This document shows positions 43,037 through 43,316 of a stretch of 43,316 bases of DNA, in pieces. Numbering within the stretch: position 1 is the first letter of the stretch; each line of letters begins with the position of its first letter. The position numbers and the translations under genes were made by a program. This DNA comes from Bacteroidaceae bacterium (GTDB lineage Bacteria; Bacteroidota; Bacteroidia; Bacteroidales; Barnesiellaceae_A): positions 1-43,316 of the forward strand of contig JAFXIZ010000016.1 in the NCBI GenBank assembly GCA_017532725.1, read 5' to 3'. The notes beneath the pieces are model-generated. The model saw nothing but the letters and a program-made list of their open reading frames with translations. It did no database searches and was not told the DNA's origin.

Positions 43037-43316
43037 TTAATCACGCTCGAGGTAGGTGTATCCGTACAATCCCGAACGATAGTTTGAGAGGAATTCGCGA
43101 CCCTCCTCGGGTGTAATGATACCGGCCTTCATTGATGCTGTAGCCCAAGTTTCGACACTGCGTACAAGTTTCTTGGGTGAGAATTGTACATAGTCGAGTA
43201 CCTCGGCAACCGTTTCGCCATCGATGATTTGGTCTATCTCATAACGGTCTTTGTAAACGCTGATGTGTACGGCATTGGTGTCGCCAAAGAGGTTGTGCAT
43301 ATCGCCCAATATCTCT
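43037..43316 (-). CDS. speA: Biosynthetic arginine decarboxylase, C-terminal end (partial)
   Basis: The last ~92 residues of a protein that continues beyond the right edge; the frame is open to the end of the window, so the internal TTG at 43309 is not a start. The segment LGDMHNLFGDTNAVHI followed by VIDGETVAEVLDYVQF and the ending FLSNYRSGLYGYTYLE match the C-terminus of SpeA-type arginine decarboxylase. SpeA is a PLP enzyme that makes agmatine from arginine as the first step to putrescine and other polyamines. The catalytic domains lie outside this window. A terminator follows about 18 bases after the stop. Confidence 0.9.
   Translation of the reverse strand, partial: EILGDMHNLFGDTNAVHISVYKDRYEIDQIIDGETVAEVLDYVQFSPKKLVRSVETWATASMKAGIITPEEGREFLSNYRSGLYGYTYLERD

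Noticed and set aside
1..43316. CRISPR arrays, insertion sequences, prophage genes, tRNA genes
   Set aside because: I looked for direct repeats with spacers, transposase motifs, integrases and tRNA cloverleaf sequence and saw none; the window is a chromosomal backbone region.

Overview
The window comes from a member of the Bacteroidota, most likely the order Bacteroidales. Three things support this. Nearly every promoter I can find has the Bacteroidetes -7 box TAnnTTTG, and no clear Shine-Dalgarno sites stand out. The division/cell-wall (dcw) genes follow the Bacteroidales order rsmH-ftsL-ftsI-murE-mraY-murD-ftsW-murG-murC-ftsQ-ftsA-ftsZ. The order yceD-rpmF-fabH-era-der and a DUF3256 protein are also typical. 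I cannot name a genus. MurE carries the DNPR motif, so the wall should contain meso-diaminopimelate.

Layout. 1-537: the 3' end of a 23S rRNA gene, a 5S rRNA gene and a strong terminator. 538-845: no gene, but a degenerate 9-bp tandem array in unbroken phase. 846-5067 (minus): a three-gene acyl-transfer operon made of one AlgI-like MBOAT membrane acyltransferase and two SGNH hydrolase-fold proteins. 5170-11154: cardiolipin synthase, a glucosaminidase with LysM domains, cytidine deaminase, dnaX and a type I asparaginase. 11168-27872 (minus): one tightly packed dcw operon running from rsmH to ftsZ and on into yqeY and serS. mraZ is missing from the position just upstream of rsmH, where a divergent WG-repeat lipoprotein gene sits instead. 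29135-31368 (minus): dusB and an M16 peptidase. 31563-33197 (minus): a POT-family peptide transporter. 33295-37528 (minus): der, era, fabH, rpmF and yceD, divided by internal terminators and promoters. 37757-38421 (plus): a secreted-protein gene broken by a frameshift. 38497-40228 (minus): class II aldolase and a DUF3256 protein. 40385-43316 (minus): a fucosyltransferase-like glycosyltransferase, an EamA-type transporter, truA and the 3' end of speA.

Most of the window is housekeeping. The dcw genes make lipid II and build the divisome. The rRNA, DusB, TruA, SerS, L32, Era and Der genes serve translation and ribosome assembly. FabH and Cls serve lipid synthesis.

The clearest unusual signal is an 8-G tract at 41062-41069 inside the glycosyltransferase gene. 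As sequenced, the gene is out of frame at the tract, and one added G restores a full-length enzyme. That is what a slipped-strand on/off switch for surface glycan decoration would look like, although a homopolymer sequencing error would look the same. Other points worth a second look are the 9-bp array after the rRNA operon, the MBOAT/SGNH operon, the absent mraZ, the second frameshifted gene, and two places where a terminator-like hairpin overlaps the next gene's promoter.
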